From NCBI RefSeq assembly GCF_001693775.2, contig NZ_MBEW02000001.1:124001-188000 (forward strand): a stretch of DNA of 64,000 bases. Reading direction: 5' to 3'. The notes beneath the pieces were generated by a model. The model was given only the letters and a program-made list of their open reading frames with translations. It was not told the origin of the DNA and did no database searches. The stretch is from Criibacterium bergeronii. GTDB taxonomy: Bacteria > Bacillota > Clostridia > Peptostreptococcales > Filifactoraceae. Positions within the stretch are counted from its first letter, which is position 1, and every line of letters starts with the position of its first letter. Position numbers and translations under genes: made by a program. Shown here in pieces: positions 9,280-18,615 of this stretch.

Positions 9280-9314
9280 AAAGGGTGAGGGACTTTCCCC
9301 TGCCCTTTTGTTTT
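9280..9314 (+). terminator. Hairpin between rpsB and tsf
   Basis: AAAGGGTGAGGGA can fold on TCCCCTGCCCTTTT with a few mismatches and is followed by TTTTGTTTT. In this position it would be a terminator or attenuator that lowers tsf relative to rpsB transcription, as seen in other bacteria. Confidence 0.65.
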
Positions 9315-9386
9315 ATCAGTATATTATTAATAAAATTATAATCATTTAGTTTTATTATTTGAAAAAATTAAAAAGGAGATTTAAAA

Positions 9387-10322
9387 ATGGAAATTACAGC
9401 TCAAATGGTAAAAACCCTTAGAGAAAAAACCGGTGCAGGTATGATGGACTGCAAAAAAGCTCTTACTGAAGTTGATGGAGATATGGACAAAGCAATAGAC
9501 CTACTAAGAGAAAAGGGCTTATCAAAAGCAGCTAAAAAAGCTGACAGAATAGCCGCTGAAGGACTAGTAGGACTTCAAGTATCATCAGATAACAAGACAG
9601 CATCTATAGTAGAAGTAAACTCAGAAACAGACTTCGTGTCTAAAAACGAAGAATTCAAAACTTTCGTTAACGATATTGTTTCACTAATATTAGAAAAACA
9701 GCCAGCTGATATGCCTGCTTTAATGGCTGCGTCATTTAACGGTCACACAGTTCAAGATGATTTAAACGAAAAGATTTCTAAAATAGGTGAAAATCTTAGC
9801 GTAAGACGTTTTGAATTAGTAAAAGCTACAAACGGAAGAGTTATAGGCTACGTTCACGGCGGTGGAAAAATAGGTACACTTATACAATTAGATACAGACA
9901 GCACTGATGCTAAAATAGAAGAACTTGGTAAAGACATCGCAATGCAGGTTGCAGCCATGAACCCAAAATATATCAGCGATGCTGATGTAGACCAAGCTTA
10001 CCTTGACCACGAAAGAGAAGTTTTAAAACAACAAGCTCTTAACGAAAACAACGAACTTCCTGAAGATAGAAGAAAGCCTGAAGAAATTGTTATGAAGATG
10101 CTTGAAGGCAGACTTAAAAAACAACTTAAAGAAGTTTGCCTACTTGACCAAGCTTTCGTAAAAGAGTCTAAAAAATCTGTTGCTGATGTAGTTAAAGAAT
10201 ACGAAAAAGCTCTTAACACTAAGATAACAGTAGCTAAGATGGTAAGATTTGAAGTTGGCGAAGGCATAGAAAAGAAAAACGAAGACTTTGCTGAAGAAGT
10301 AGCAAAGCAAATGGGAAACTAA
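9387..10322 (+). CDS. tsf: Elongation factor Ts
   Basis: Nucleotide exchange factor for EF-Tu. The 311-residue protein opens with a UBA-like domain: VKTLREKTGAGMMDCKKAL is the family signature. NSETDFVSKNEEF follows, then two dimerisation-type domains. VHGGGKIGTLIQL and AMQVAAMNPKYI are also conserved. Start ATG follows AAAAGGAG. It lies downstream of rpsB and ends in its own terminator. Confidence 0.97.
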   Translation: MEITAQMVKTLREKTGAGMMDCKKALTEVDGDMDKAIDLLREKGLSKAAKKADRIAAEGLVGLQVSSDNKTASIVEVNSETDFVSKNEEFKTFVNDIVSLILEKQPADMPALMAASFNGHTVQDDLNEKISKIGENLSVRRFELVKATNGRVIGYVHGGGKIGTLIQLDTDSTDAKIEELGKDIAMQVAAMNPKYISDADVDQAYLDHEREVLKQQALNENNELPEDRRKPEEIVMKMLEGRLKKQLKEVCLLDQAFVKESKKSVADVVKEYEKALNTKITVAKMVRFEVGEGIEKKNEDFAEEVAKQMGN

Positions 10323-10359
10323 GCTTATAGTTTAATTCCAATATAAAATAAAATCATTT

Positions 10360-10394
10360 AAGTCTCAGTCTTTTTGACTGAGGCTTTTATTTTA
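10360..10394 (+). terminator. Terminator after tsf
   Basis: AAGTCTCAGTC pairs with GACTGAGGCTT around a 5-T loop, followed by TTTATTTTATAAG. Confidence 0.85.
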
Positions 10395-10601
10395 TAAGTT
10401 TTTTTATAAATCATTTTGATTATTACAATTCATTAACAACTATATAAATATACATTTTATTGTTATATAATATATTAGAAAACATTTTTTATTTTCCAAT
10501 ATTTTAAGTTATATTTATGTTTTCAGCTATAAAATGTATAATAACAATAATTTGATTAATTTTAAGATTAATTCAAAAACTATTACTATCTAGGAGGATT
10601 T

Positions 10602-11975
10602 ATGCTTTTTAAAAAATTTACAGCTGTAGCTTTGTCTGCTGCGATAGCAATGTCCATGTCAGCCGGAGTTGGCAAAGTTTACGCAAACGAAGTGAGTAAC
10701 CAGTATTTTAATGAATTATCAAAAATTTCAACTTGGGGTAAGGCTACATCAAAAGACACTACTCAAATCAACTACAGTGTTAACTCTACAAAAAATCCTA
10801 CAGAAAATACTTCCGGCGGATACACAATAGATACCACATCTATGGCAGACAGCAAGACTTTTGACCAGTATGTTTCCATGCAGGCAAAAAATTCAGGCAG
10901 TGCTCCGGCTATTCCTGAGATACAGTTATATTTCAACAAAGATGGTAAAATATTCGTCAATAAATCTTTAGCTGATTTTGCTATAAAGAAAACCGGCTTA
11001 ACTCAACAAACCTTTAATACAGATTTTGTAGAAGTAAAAAGCAAATCTTTCTCAGAGTCATACAAAAATGCTGTAAAATCAATGAGCAGCAACTCAGAAA
11101 GCAAAAATAAAGCTATAGAATTCTTAAAAGGACTTGACCTTGGCAAAGTTGACCTAGGTTTAACAAAAGATGGCAACACCTACACAATGAAAATGAATGC
11201 TGACCAAATGGTTGACCTTATGAATTCTTATATCAAATCAATTTATAAAAACCCTGACACTATGCTTAAATTATACAAAGAAGGCTTTGGACTTGATTTA
11301 GCAAAAGTATCTAACGTTTCTGAAGAAGAAATGAAAAAATCTATGGCTCAGGCTTATGATATGTGGGTTAAAACTGTAGAACCAAAATTGCCAATAGTTA
11401 AAACCCTATTAAATGGCTCTAGCATTGAAACAAAAGAAGTATTTGACCAATACGCTAAAACATACACTGCACAATCAGATATAAAATTAAAATTAAACAT
11501 TTACGAAAATATGTACGCTCTTTTATCTGATGAGGCAACTAAAGATATAAAATTAGGTAATGTAGACGAAACTTTAAGCCTTACAATAAAATCCAACTCA
11601 ACTACTAAAGCTGTTGAAAAATTAGATTTAAATATACCTACAAACGCTGATGCTTATGATTTAGACGCTGCATTAAACGCAAAACAAGAAGAAATGAAAA
11701 AACAAGCTGAGGCAATGTCAAAAATAACTTATAGCGTAAATTTAAAGACTAACAAATTAGTTTTAATGACCGGTAATGGTAATACAATGGATTTTGACTT
11801 AAAAGCTGAGCTAAAAAATGGTACTTTAATGGTAGATGCAGCTACATTTAATTCTTTAACAGGAATAGAAACTAATACAAGCGAAAAAATGGTTTCTTTC
11901 AAAGATGTTATGACAACAGCCGGCTACACAGTTACATGGGATAGTTCTGCAAAAACTGCAACAGCAACAAAATAA
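10602..11975 (+). CDS. Secreted protein with C-terminal copper amine oxidase-like domain
   Basis: A 457-residue exported protein. The first 29 residues form a signal peptide ending near GKVYANE. The large middle part is Lys/Asn/Ser-rich and not recognised. The last 70 or so residues (MDFDLKAELKNGTLMVDAATFN ... VTWDSSAKTATATK, here split) match the copper amine oxidase N-terminal-like repeat. That module is common in surface proteins of Clostridia and is not enzymatic. Likely a cell-surface or periplasmic-space protein. A TATAAT at 10537 is a possible -10. Two hairpins follow the stop codon. Confidence 0.8.
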   Translation: MLFKKFTAVALSAAIAMSMSAGVGKVYANEVSNQYFNELSKISTWGKATSKDTTQINYSVNSTKNPTENTSGGYTIDTTSMADSKTFDQYVSMQAKNSGSAPAIPEIQLYFNKDGKIFVNKSLADFAIKKTGLTQQTFNTDFVEVKSKSFSESYKNAVKSMSSNSESKNKAIEFLKGLDLGKVDLGLTKDGNTYTMKMNADQMVDLMNSYIKSIYKNPDTMLKLYKEGFGLDLAKVSNVSEEEMKKSMAQAYDMWVKTVEPKLPIVKTLLNGSSIETKEVFDQYAKTYTAQSDIKLKLNIYENMYALLSDEATKDIKLGNVDETLSLTIKSNSTTKAVEKLDLNIPTNADAYDLDAALNAKQEEMKKQAEAMSKITYSVNLKTNKLVLMTGNGNTMDFDLKAELKNGTLMVDAATFNSLTGIETNTSEKMVSFKDVMTTAGYTVTWDSSAKTATATK

Positions 11976-12039
11976 TAAAAGCTTAATTTAAGCTTTTATT
12001 GATATAATTAGCTTACCAAAAAATTTGGTAAGCTTTTTT
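11972..12039 (+). terminator. Double hairpin terminator
   Basis: First an AT-rich stem built on AAAAGCTT/AAGCTTTT right at the stop codon. Then a perfect 11-bp stem AGCTTACCAAA (12010-12020) with TTTGGTAAGCT (12024-12034) and six T's. Confidence 0.88.
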
Positions 12040-12191
12040 ATTTTATCCTCTAATCTATTTCAATTTATACCTAGTTATCAGCCGACAAGTAGTGTATAAT
12101 ATGTTTAGATTAGATTTTTTCAAATATGGGTAAATTAGATAAGTAAAGTATGTTTTAAATAAAAACACCATTCTTGAAAGGATGATTATAT

Positions 12192-14639
12192 ATGCCAAAA
12201 AATACATCAGATACAAAAAGTCTGCCTATAATCCCGCTAAGAGGTCTGACAATTTTCCCACATATGCAGGTGCATTTTGATATAGGTAGAGAAAAATCCG
12301 CCCTAGCTGTAGAAGAGTCCATCGACCAAAACATCAAAATATTTATATGCAACCAAACCGTAGGCGAAAACGATGACCCATCTACTCTTGAAGACTTTGA
12401 AAAAATAGGTACAATTTGCGAAATAAAACAAACCCTTAGACTACCAAATAATATTGTAAGAATATTAGTAGAAGGAATATCAAGAGGAGAAATTGTTGAA
12501 TTTAACAATGACTCCACATTTTTTGAGGCAACAATCAGAGAGCTGCCTGACGCTGAAATAGAGCCTACAGACAATCAAAAAGCACTTATGAGGAGCATAA
12601 TAGACGCTTTTGAAGAATATATCAGCATTGGCTCAAGAATAGCTCCTGAAATAGTGGTAAAACTATCAGACATAAAATACCCCGGTGAGCTTGCAGATAT
12701 AGTAGCTGCAAATATGATGCTTAGCTCACAAAATAGAAAAACACTACTTGAGGACGTAGATGTAGACGAAAGATTAAAAGACTTATATCAAATCATACTA
12801 GAAGAAAACAAAATAATTGCCCTAGAAGTAAAAATCCAAAAACGTATGAGAAAAGAAATGGCTCAGCACGAAAAAGATTACTACCTAAAAGAGCAAATGA
12901 AGGCTATAAATAAAGAGCTAGGTTTTGACCAAGAAAATACCGGCTCTGTAGCTGCAAAATACAAAGAGGACTTAGCAAAATTAAAAAATGTATCGGACGA
13001 AATAAGAGAAAAAATCACAAAAGAAATAAATAAACTTGCTAATTCCCAAAGAAGCAGCCCCGACGCAGAAACCACAAGAGACTATATAGACACATTTTTC
13101 CAATTACCTTGGGATAAATCAACTAAAGAAAAAATTGACCTAGCCGCTGCACAAAAGGTACTTGATAAAGAGCACTTCGGACTGGAAAAAGTAAAAGACA
13201 GAATACTTGAATACTTGGCAGTAAGAAAAATTTCCAACAGCAAAAAAGCTCCAATACTTTGCTTAGTCGGTCCGCCTGGGGTTGGTAAAACTTCTATTGC
13301 AAAGTCAATTGCAAAGTCAGTAAATAGAAAATTTGCAAGAATTTCACTTGGCGGGGTTCGTGACGAGGCTCAAATTAGAGGACATAGAAGAACTTATATA
13401 GGAGCAATTCCGGGCAGAATAATAAATACCTTAATCAGTGCAAAGGTTAATAACCCCCTTATACTATTTGATGAAATAGATAAAACCTCCTCCGATTTTA
13501 AAGGTGACGTAGCCTCTGCTATGCTTGAAGTCCTTGACCCTGAACAAAATAAAACTTTTACAGATAACTACCTTGAGTACGAATTTGACCTGTCAAACGT
13601 AATGTTCATTACCACAGCAAACTCACTTGATACAATACCATGGGCATTAAGAGACAGAATGGAAATAATTGAGCTTTCCTCATATACAGAAGAAGAAAAA
13701 TTTCAGATAGCTAAAAAATATCTATTACCAAAACAAATCAAAGAGCATAACTTTACTCCAAAATTCATCAGAATGTCTGACGAAACCCTAAGAGAAATAA
13801 TTAATTCATATACAAGAGAGGCTGGAGTCAGAGGACTAGAAAAACAAATCGCAAAAATTTGCCGTAAGGTAGCCCGTAAAAAAGTGGAAAATCCTAAGCT
13901 AACTCATGTGACTGTTACTACAGAAGAATTGCCCGATTATCTTGGCAAACAAGTATTCAGATACGAAGAGGCAAATAAAAAACCTGAGGTCGGCATAGTA
14001 AGAGGTCTTGCATGGACAGCAGTAGGCGGAGATACCCTATCCATAGAAATAAACAAAATGGACGGCACAGGCAAACTTGAGCTTACAGGTCAGCTAGGCG
14101 ATGTAATGAAGGAATCAGCAAAAACAGCCTTTTCCTTTGTTCGTAGTATCGCACCAAAATATAATGTAGAAAAAGATTTTTACAAAAAATATGACTTCCA
14201 TATGCACATTCCCGAAGGAGCTACACCAAAAGATGGTCCATCAGCAGGAGTGACTATGGCAACAGCTATACTATCTGCCGCAGCCGATATAAGAGTGCGT
14301 GAGGACGTAGCTATGACAGGCGAAATAACCCTTAGAGGTAGAGTATTACCAATAGGCGGACTAAAAGAAAAATTACTTGCAGCTCATAGAGCAAAAATAG
14401 ACAATATAGTAATACCTAAGGAAAATGAAAAAGATATTAAAGATTTGCCTGAAAATATCAGAAATCTTATGAATATAACCTTGGCAGAAACAATGCAAGA
14501 CGTGCTAGATGTCGCCTTGGTAAAAGAAGATGTAATAAAAGTTACTAAAACTAAAGTAAGTCCAAGTAAAACAAAAGCAGCTCCTAAGAAAAATACACCA
14601 ACTAAAACAACCGCTAGAAAAACAACTACCACTAAATAA
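12192..14639 (+). CDS. lon: ATP-dependent Lon protease with Lys/Thr-rich tail
   Basis: Cytoplasmic AAA+ serine protease for damaged and regulatory proteins. Residues 1-200 form the LON substrate-binding domain, beginning with LPIIPLRGLTIFPHM. The Walker A is GPPGVGKTSIAKS and Walker B is ILFDEIDK. The S16 protease domain has catalytic Ser in PKDGPSAGVTMATA and Lys in LPIGGLKEKLLAAHRAK. The last 30 residues, after the normal Lon end, are a low-complexity stretch of Lys, Thr, Ala and Pro that I do not know from ordinary Lon. Ribosome binding site GAAAGGATG precedes the ATG. No CtsR or CIRCE site is visible upstream. Confidence 0.95.
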   Translation: MPKNTSDTKSLPIIPLRGLTIFPHMQVHFDIGREKSALAVEESIDQNIKIFICNQTVGENDDPSTLEDFEKIGTICEIKQTLRLPNNIVRILVEGISRGEIVEFNNDSTFFEATIRELPDAEIEPTDNQKALMRSIIDAFEEYISIGSRIAPEIVVKLSDIKYPGELADIVAANMMLSSQNRKTLLEDVDVDERLKDLYQIILEENKIIALEVKIQKRMRKEMAQHEKDYYLKEQMKAINKELGFDQENTGSVAAKYKEDLAKLKNVSDEIREKITKEINKLANSQRSSPDAETTRDYIDTFFQLPWDKSTKEKIDLAAAQKVLDKEHFGLEKVKDRILEYLAVRKISNSKKAPILCLVGPPGVGKTSIAKSIAKSVNRKFARISLGGVRDEAQIRGHRRTYIGAIPGRIINTLISAKVNNPLILFDEIDKTSSDFKGDVASAMLEVLDPEQNKTFTDNYLEYEFDLSNVMFITTANSLDTIPWALRDRMEIIELSSYTEEEKFQIAKKYLLPKQIKEHNFTPKFIRMSDETLREIINSYTREAGVRGLEKQIAKICRKVARKKVENPKLTHVTVTTEELPDYLGKQVFRYEEANKKPEVGIVRGLAWTAVGGDTLSIEINKMDGTGKLELTGQLGDVMKESAKTAFSFVRSIAPKYNVEKDFYKKYDFHMHIPEGATPKDGPSAGVTMATAILSAAADIRVREDVAMTGEITLRGRVLPIGGLKEKLLAAHRAKIDNIVIPKENEKDIKDLPENIRNLMNITLAETMQDVLDVALVKEDVIKVTKTKVSPSKTKAAPKKNTPTKTTARKTTTTK

Positions 14640-14700
14640 TTATTACTTTTTAATAAACTACCACATAAATAATTTTGTCTAGTAGTTTTTCATATAATAT

Positions 14701-14729
14701 TTGACAATTTTAAAGTTTTGAGAGATACT
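14701..14729 (+). promoter_or_regulatory. Promoter of the rph-rdgB fusion gene
   Basis: TTGACA at 14701-14706, 17-bp spacer, GATACT at 14724-14729. The predicted start of transcription, near 14736, coincides with an upstream in-frame ATG at 14737. This argues that translation begins at the second ATG. Confidence 0.55.
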
Positions 14730-14778
14730 TTTATTAATGAAGATTAAAGATACATTTTATAAAGCTTTGGGGGGAACA

Positions 14779-16119
14779 ATGTCTAGACAAAAAAATCAAA
14801 TTAGAAAAGTAAAATTCACTACTAACTTCACAAAATATGCTCAAGGTAGCGTATTGATAGAAACAGAGGACACCAAGGTAATATGCACAGCCTCAGTAGA
14901 AGAAAAAGTCCCTCCCTTTTTAAAAAATACAGGCAATGGTTGGATTAGTGCAGAATATTCAATGCTACCGTCTGCGACTAAGCAAAGAAAAATCCGTGAC
15001 TCAGTAAAAGGAAAAATTGACGGCAGAAGTCAAGAAATCCAAAGATTAATCGGCAGAGCTATTAGAAATGTTGTGGATTTAACAAAGCTAGGTGAAAGAA
15101 CCATATGGATAGACTGCGATGTTATCCAAGCTGATGGTGGCACTAGAACCAGCTCAATAAACGGTGCATTTGTAGCAGTAGCCTTAGCTCTTAAACATTT
15201 ATATGACAAAGGCATTATCAAAGAATATCCGGTAAAATCCTTTGTGGGGGCAATCTCTGCCGGCATAGTAAATGGTGAAAGAACTCTTGACCTAAATTAT
15301 TTCCAAGACAGCTCTGCTGATGTAGATATGAATATAGTTATGAATGACATTGGCGAATTTATCGAAATCCAAGGCACTGGCGAAAAAAATCCATTTTCTA
15401 TGAATGATTTAAATGCCTTTTTATCACTATGTAAATCAGGCATAGACGAAATAATCCTACTACAAAAGAAAACTCTAGGAGAAGAAATAACTAATTTGAT
15501 AGAAAATAACAAGCCAAAAAAGACATTTTTAATAGGCACTGCCAACAGTCACAAATTAGAAGAAATCCAAGCTATTTTAGACAAATTTGACATAGTAGCA
15601 AAAAGCCTATCCGATTTCAATCTTCAAGACGATGACGTAGAGGAAACAGGCACTACCTTTGAAGAAAATGCTCTAATAAAAGCAAGGCACTACTGCAAAG
15701 TTTCAGGCGTGCCTACTATATGCGATGATTCTGGTATAATGGTAGATGCACTAGACGGTGCACCCGGCATATATTCCAAGAGATTTACCAACGAAGAACC
15801 TAGAGACAAAAAAAATAACGAAAAGATGCTAAAACTTTTAATGGGAAAAACTTCCGATGAAAGAACGGCACAATTTGTATGTACACTGGCTTTAGTGTAT
15901 CCTGATGGTTATGAACACACCTTCACAGGCATTTCAAAAGGAAAAATCGGCTTTGAAGAAAAAGGAAGTAATGGCTTTGGCTACGACCCACTATTCATCG
16001 CTGATGATGAAGTCGCAAAGGGATTGACCAACGGACAACTCTCACCTGAGCTAAAAAATAAGATTTCCCACAGGGCAAGAGCCTTAGAAAAATTAAATGA
16101 ATTTTTAAAAAATAATTAG
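14779..16119 (+). CDS. Bifunctional RNase PH / XTP-dITP diphosphatase
   Basis: One protein joins two enzymes. Residues 1-245 are RNase PH, which trims tRNA 3' ends by phosphorolysis: [39 protein letters not shown] and [12 protein letters not shown]. Residues 255-446 are a RdgB/HAM1 pyrophosphatase that removes non-canonical nucleotides: [30 protein letters not shown] and GFGYDPLF. Start ATG 14779 is chosen because a GGGGGG ribosome binding site lies 5 bp before it; ATG 14737 has none. The same fusion is known in some Firmicutes. Confidence 0.92.
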   Translation: MSRQKNQIRKVKFTTNFTKYAQGSVLIETEDTKVICTASVEEKVPPFLKNTGNGWISAEYSMLPSATKQRKIRDSVKGKIDGRSQEIQRLIGRAIRNVVDLTKLGERTIWIDCDVIQADGGTRTSSINGAFVAVALALKHLYDKGIIKEYPVKSFVGAISAGIVNGERTLDLNYFQDSSADVDMNIVMNDIGEFIEIQGTGEKNPFSMNDLNAFLSLCKSGIDEIILLQKKTLGEEITNLIENNKPKKTFLIGTANSHKLEEIQAILDKFDIVAKSLSDFNLQDDDVEETGTTFEENALIKARHYCKVSGVPTICDDSGIMVDALDGAPGIYSKRFTNEEPRDKKNNEKMLKLLMGKTSDERTAQFVCTLALVYPDGYEHTFTGISKGKIGFEEKGSNGFGYDPLFIADDEVAKGLTNGQLSPELKNKISHRARALEKLNEFLKNN

Positions 16120-16143
16120 TTCTAAATTTTTACAAGGGGCTTT

Positions 16144-16371
16144 ATGAAAACAACTATTATTTATGAAGAATATTCAGAAGATAAAGAAAGAAGATTTGTA
16201 GTATATCATAATCAAACCCGTAACTACTATGAAACATGTATACAGAAAAAAATAAGAGATGATTATATGGGTGATTATTGGTTCGATTATTATGATATAG
16301 CCAACGATTATACGCACATTGCAGATACATTTGATAGAGCTGTAGAAATAGGTAGAGAATATTTAAAATAA
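16144..16371 (+). CDS. Small hypothetical protein
   Basis: A 75-residue protein, unrecognised, rich in Tyr, Asp and Glu, with motifs such as YYETCIQKKIRDDYMGDYWF. It has no membrane segment. AAGGGG precedes the ATG by 6 bp. It begins 24 bp after the rph-rdgB stop and is probably its operon partner. Confidence 0.65.
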   Translation: MKTTIIYEEYSEDKERRFVVYHNQTRNYYETCIQKKIRDDYMGDYWFDYYDIANDYTHIADTFDRAVEIGREYLK

Positions 16372-16442
16372 TTATATACTCAAACTCCAGTATAATTTTC
16401 GTGTCATTAAAGCTACCAGCCTAGATAGAATACTAAAACCTA

Positions 16443-16531
16443 ATTGAAGGTGCAGTTGTATTTTCCTTTTGGCACTTTTGTTCGCTCACAACACTAGCAA
16501 TCCCGCTCATAAAACACAACTGCACTTTTTC
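16443..16531. repeat. Long inverted repeat with 55-nt loop, intergenic element
   Basis: GTGCAGTTGT at 16450-16459 pairs perfectly with ACAACTGCAC at 16515-16524. Looser pairing outside (TTGAA with TTCAA) extends the stem. The loop contains GCACTTTTGTTCGCTC and related unusual text with higher GC than its surroundings. TTTTT inside the right arm could make it a terminator for the upstream gene. A dispersed intergenic repeat is the alternative. Confidence 0.5.
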
Positions 16532-16621
16532 AACTATAGTGATTTTTTAAATAGATAATAGTATAAATATGTTCAAAGTAAAAGATAGATTATTTTCTAT
16601 AATTATTCTATTATTTCAAAA

Positions 16622-16665
16622 TAAAAATCCTTGTAATCTAACTGATTGCAAGGATTTTTATTTTA
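16622..16665. terminator. Terminator downstream of the rubredoxin gene
   Basis: AAAAATCCTTGTAATC pairs with GATTGCAAGGATTTTT with one G-T pair and a 5-nt loop. T-runs on both strands allow bidirectional use. It follows the rubredoxin stop on the minus strand. Confidence 0.85.
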
Positions 16666-16809
16666 TTATTTTACATTTGAGTTGATTATTTTCATAAACT
16701 TTTCCGCTCCTACATGGCAGATTGGACATTCTTTTGGCGGCTGGTCTGTCTCTGATATGTAGCCACATACGGTGCATTTCCAAGCATAAACTACTTTATT
16801 ATCTTCCAT
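16666..16809 (-). CDS. Rubredoxin-like protein
   Basis: A 47-residue iron-binding electron carrier. Two cysteine pairs, WKCTVCGY and CPICHVG, spaced as in rubredoxin and in the C-terminal domain of rubrerythrin, followed by AEKF. It is shorter than classical rubredoxin (about 52-54 residues) and looks like a free-standing rubrerythrin-type knuckle domain. Such proteins take part in oxygen and peroxide defence in anaerobes. Start ATG 16809 follows AAAAGGAG. Monocistronic. Confidence 0.88.
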   Translation of the reverse strand: MEDNKVVYAWKCTVCGYISETDQPPKECPICHVGAEKFMKIINSNVK

Positions 16810-17060
16810 TTTAAACTCCTTTTCGCTCAAGCAGAGCTATATTATAAAATATTTTTACTTAAATAATATCTTTAGCAAATTAAATTATTTTTGGGCTAAA
16901 TTTAGGATTTCAAAAAATTGTTTAGATTTAAGCAGATTTCTTATAATCATTATACATAAAATAATTATTTTATTCAATATTGCCCTTATACTGACATACT
17001 TTAAATTTATAGTATAATAAGGTATATTAGTATTATTTTGTATATTTCTAAATTAATCCA
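16810..17060. other. Intergenic gap, no gene seen
   Basis: AT-rich spacer between the rubredoxin gene and the next terminator. It holds the rubredoxin ribosome binding site at its left edge and possible TATAAT-like boxes, but no convincing open frame or structure. Confidence 0.5.
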
Positions 17061-17088
17061 CAAAAAAAGTGCCAATTTCTTGGCACTA
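17061..17088 (-). terminator. Terminator of the flagella-associated minus-strand run
   Basis: AGTGCCAA (17068-17075) pairs with TTGGCACT (17080-17087). On the minus strand the stem is followed by seven T's. It lies just past the yvyF-like stop codon. Confidence 0.85.
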
Positions 17089-17100
17089 AATTTTTAAAAT

Positions 17101-17532
17101 TTACTTACGTCTGATACGATTACCAATATTTTTATCATTTTGTCCTTTGTCATCAAATGCTGCCCTACCGGAAATATCCTTTTTCTTTCTTTGCTCAAGT
17201 GTATTTCTCATCTGTGCTCTCATGCAATCAATGCACAAATTACCTCTTTCAATCAATGCTCCGCACACGCTACATTCTCTGAGCAACGTCTTGGATTTAT
17301 CAAGCAGGGATATTTTGCCCTGTCTCAAAAACTCCATAATTACAGAGCGTGGTACTGTAGTGGCTTCAGATACTTCAATCGCTGACGCCCCTTGATGGTC
17401 ATAAAGATATTCCCTCACGACATAATACATCTCATCGTATTCTTCTCTTTGATAATAGCCTTTCTTTTCAAAGACTTTTTCGTTTTTACTGTCGTCTTTC
17501 AGTTGTAATCTAGCTGTATATTTTTCATCCAT
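17101..17532 (-). CDS. YvyF-like flagellar operon protein
   Basis: A 143-residue cytoplasmic protein of the TIGR03826/YvyF type found beside flagellar genes (flgM, flgN, flgK) in Bacilli and Clostridia. Residues 30-75 form a winged-helix-like part (YYVVREYLYDHQGASAIEVS, then TTVPRSVIMEFLRQGKISL). Near residue 89-105 is a zinc-knuckle-like CSVCGALIERGNLCIDCM. The C-terminus is basic. It starts 7 bp after the upstream gene. The exact function is unknown; a regulatory role in flagellar assembly is likely from context. Confidence 0.75.
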   Translation of the reverse strand: MDEKYTARLQLKDDSKNEKVFEKKGYYQREEYDEMYYVVREYLYDHQGASAIEVSEATTVPRSVIMEFLRQGKISLLDKSKTLLRECSVCGALIERGNLCIDCMRAQMRNTLEQRKKKDISGRAAFDDKGQNDKNIGNRIRRK

Positions 17533-17539
17533 CTAATGA

Positions 17540-18187
17540 TTAGCTCCCTGTTATATTAGTATTTCCCTTATTAACCTCATCAGATTTCTCTTTTTCTATG
17601 TCTTGCTTATCCTTTTTGTCTTTTTCCAACTTTTCTTTATCTTTTTCCTTCAAAACATCTTCAAGCTGTTTGGCATACTTTTCTATAATTGAAAGCTTGT
17701 CGTCCTTATTTTCTAGCTTTTTATAATCTTTTGCCAATTCATCCATCGTCTTGTTAAAGGTATTGCCTGACAGCTTGTCATCGTTGGCATAAAGATTTTC
17801 TTGTTTAAAATCAGTATTGTTGATAGAATTGTTATTTTTTAGCATTGGTAAATCTACCTGACTATTTACAAGTTGTTTTAATACATTGATGTCACTACCA
17901 TTTTGTGCCTGTTTGTATAGCTTTATGGCATTAATTCTTTGGTCTACATCTTTAGAGTTGTTTATTGCTCTAGTTTCCATAGTGTCAATCATGACATTGT
18001 TTATTGCTTTTGATACTTTTGCTTGCTGTTTTATATCTGCCTTATCATAGGGCACAAGGGTATTTATCTTTGATAGCTTGCCATTTCCCAAGCCCAAAGC
18101 TACCCTCTTTATTGATGAATATCTGTATAGAGCTCTTACGTCCTTGTATGATACAAAATTAACAGCACTTACTCTGCCTACTCTCAT
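17540..18187 (-). CDS. Hypothetical protein with charged coiled-coil tail
   Basis: A 215-residue protein I do not recognise. It opens with MRVGRVSAVNFVSYKDV, is Asn/Asp-rich in the middle, and ends in a highly charged helix of Lys, Glu and Asp from about residue 155 to 205. Position just before the yvyF-like gene is where flgM lies in Bacillus, but the sequence is twice as long and does not look like FlgM. GGAGGTGC-type ribosome binding site upstream. Function open; association with flagella is from context only. Confidence 0.65.
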   Translation of the reverse strand: MRVGRVSAVNFVSYKDVRALYRYSSIKRVALGLGNGKLSKINTLVPYDKADIKQQAKVSKAINNVMIDTMETRAINNSKDVDQRINAIKLYKQAQNGSDINVLKQLVNSQVDLPMLKNNNSINNTDFKQENLYANDDKLSGNTFNKTMDELAKDYKKLENKDDKLSIIEKYAKQLEDVLKEKDKEKLEKDKKDKQDIEKEKSDEVNKGNTNITGS

Positions 18188-18238
18188 ATCAGCACCTCCT
18201 GCGTGACGCTTTATATAAAAAATTTATATTAAAGAAGA

Positions 18239-18475
18239 TTAATATTTATCAGGCTCATAAAAATCTTCTTCATAGTCATACTCAAAGTTTTTTTGATTAT
18301 TTCTAAAAGATTTATTTGGTTTGCCTTTAAACTGTTTCTTTTTGCCTATAAATTCGTCGGTTTGTTCAAATTCGTAGGTTTGTTTTTTTGCCTTCTTATC
18401 GGTTCTGAATTTTAGCTTCTCAGACCTTTTTTGCTTATCAGCATTGTATGCTTCGTAGTCAATGCTTTCGTTCAT
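18239..18475 (-). CDS. Small highly charged hypothetical protein
   Basis: A 78-residue protein, unrecognised, with basic Lys/Gln/Phe-rich sequence (FIGKKKQFKGKPNKSF) and an acidic Tyr/Glu end. The start is ATG 18475, with GGAAG 8 bp before; an upstream TTG at 18490 sits too close to AAAGGA. It is probably the first gene of the three-gene minus-strand run ending at 17101. Confidence 0.6.
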   Translation of the reverse strand: MNESIDYEAYNADKQKRSEKLKFRTDKKAKKQTYEFEQTDEFIGKKKQFKGKPNKSFRNNQKNFEYDYEEDFYEPDKY

Positions 18476-18615
18476 TATTACGTCTTCCAATCCTTTCTAT
18501 AGATAAAATCTCATATGTATACTTTGCTTAAATTATAAATCATTAATATTTTAAATGCAATAGATTTTCGTTAAATTTTGTGCTATTATTTAAATAAAAA
18601 AGTCAGGATAAATCT

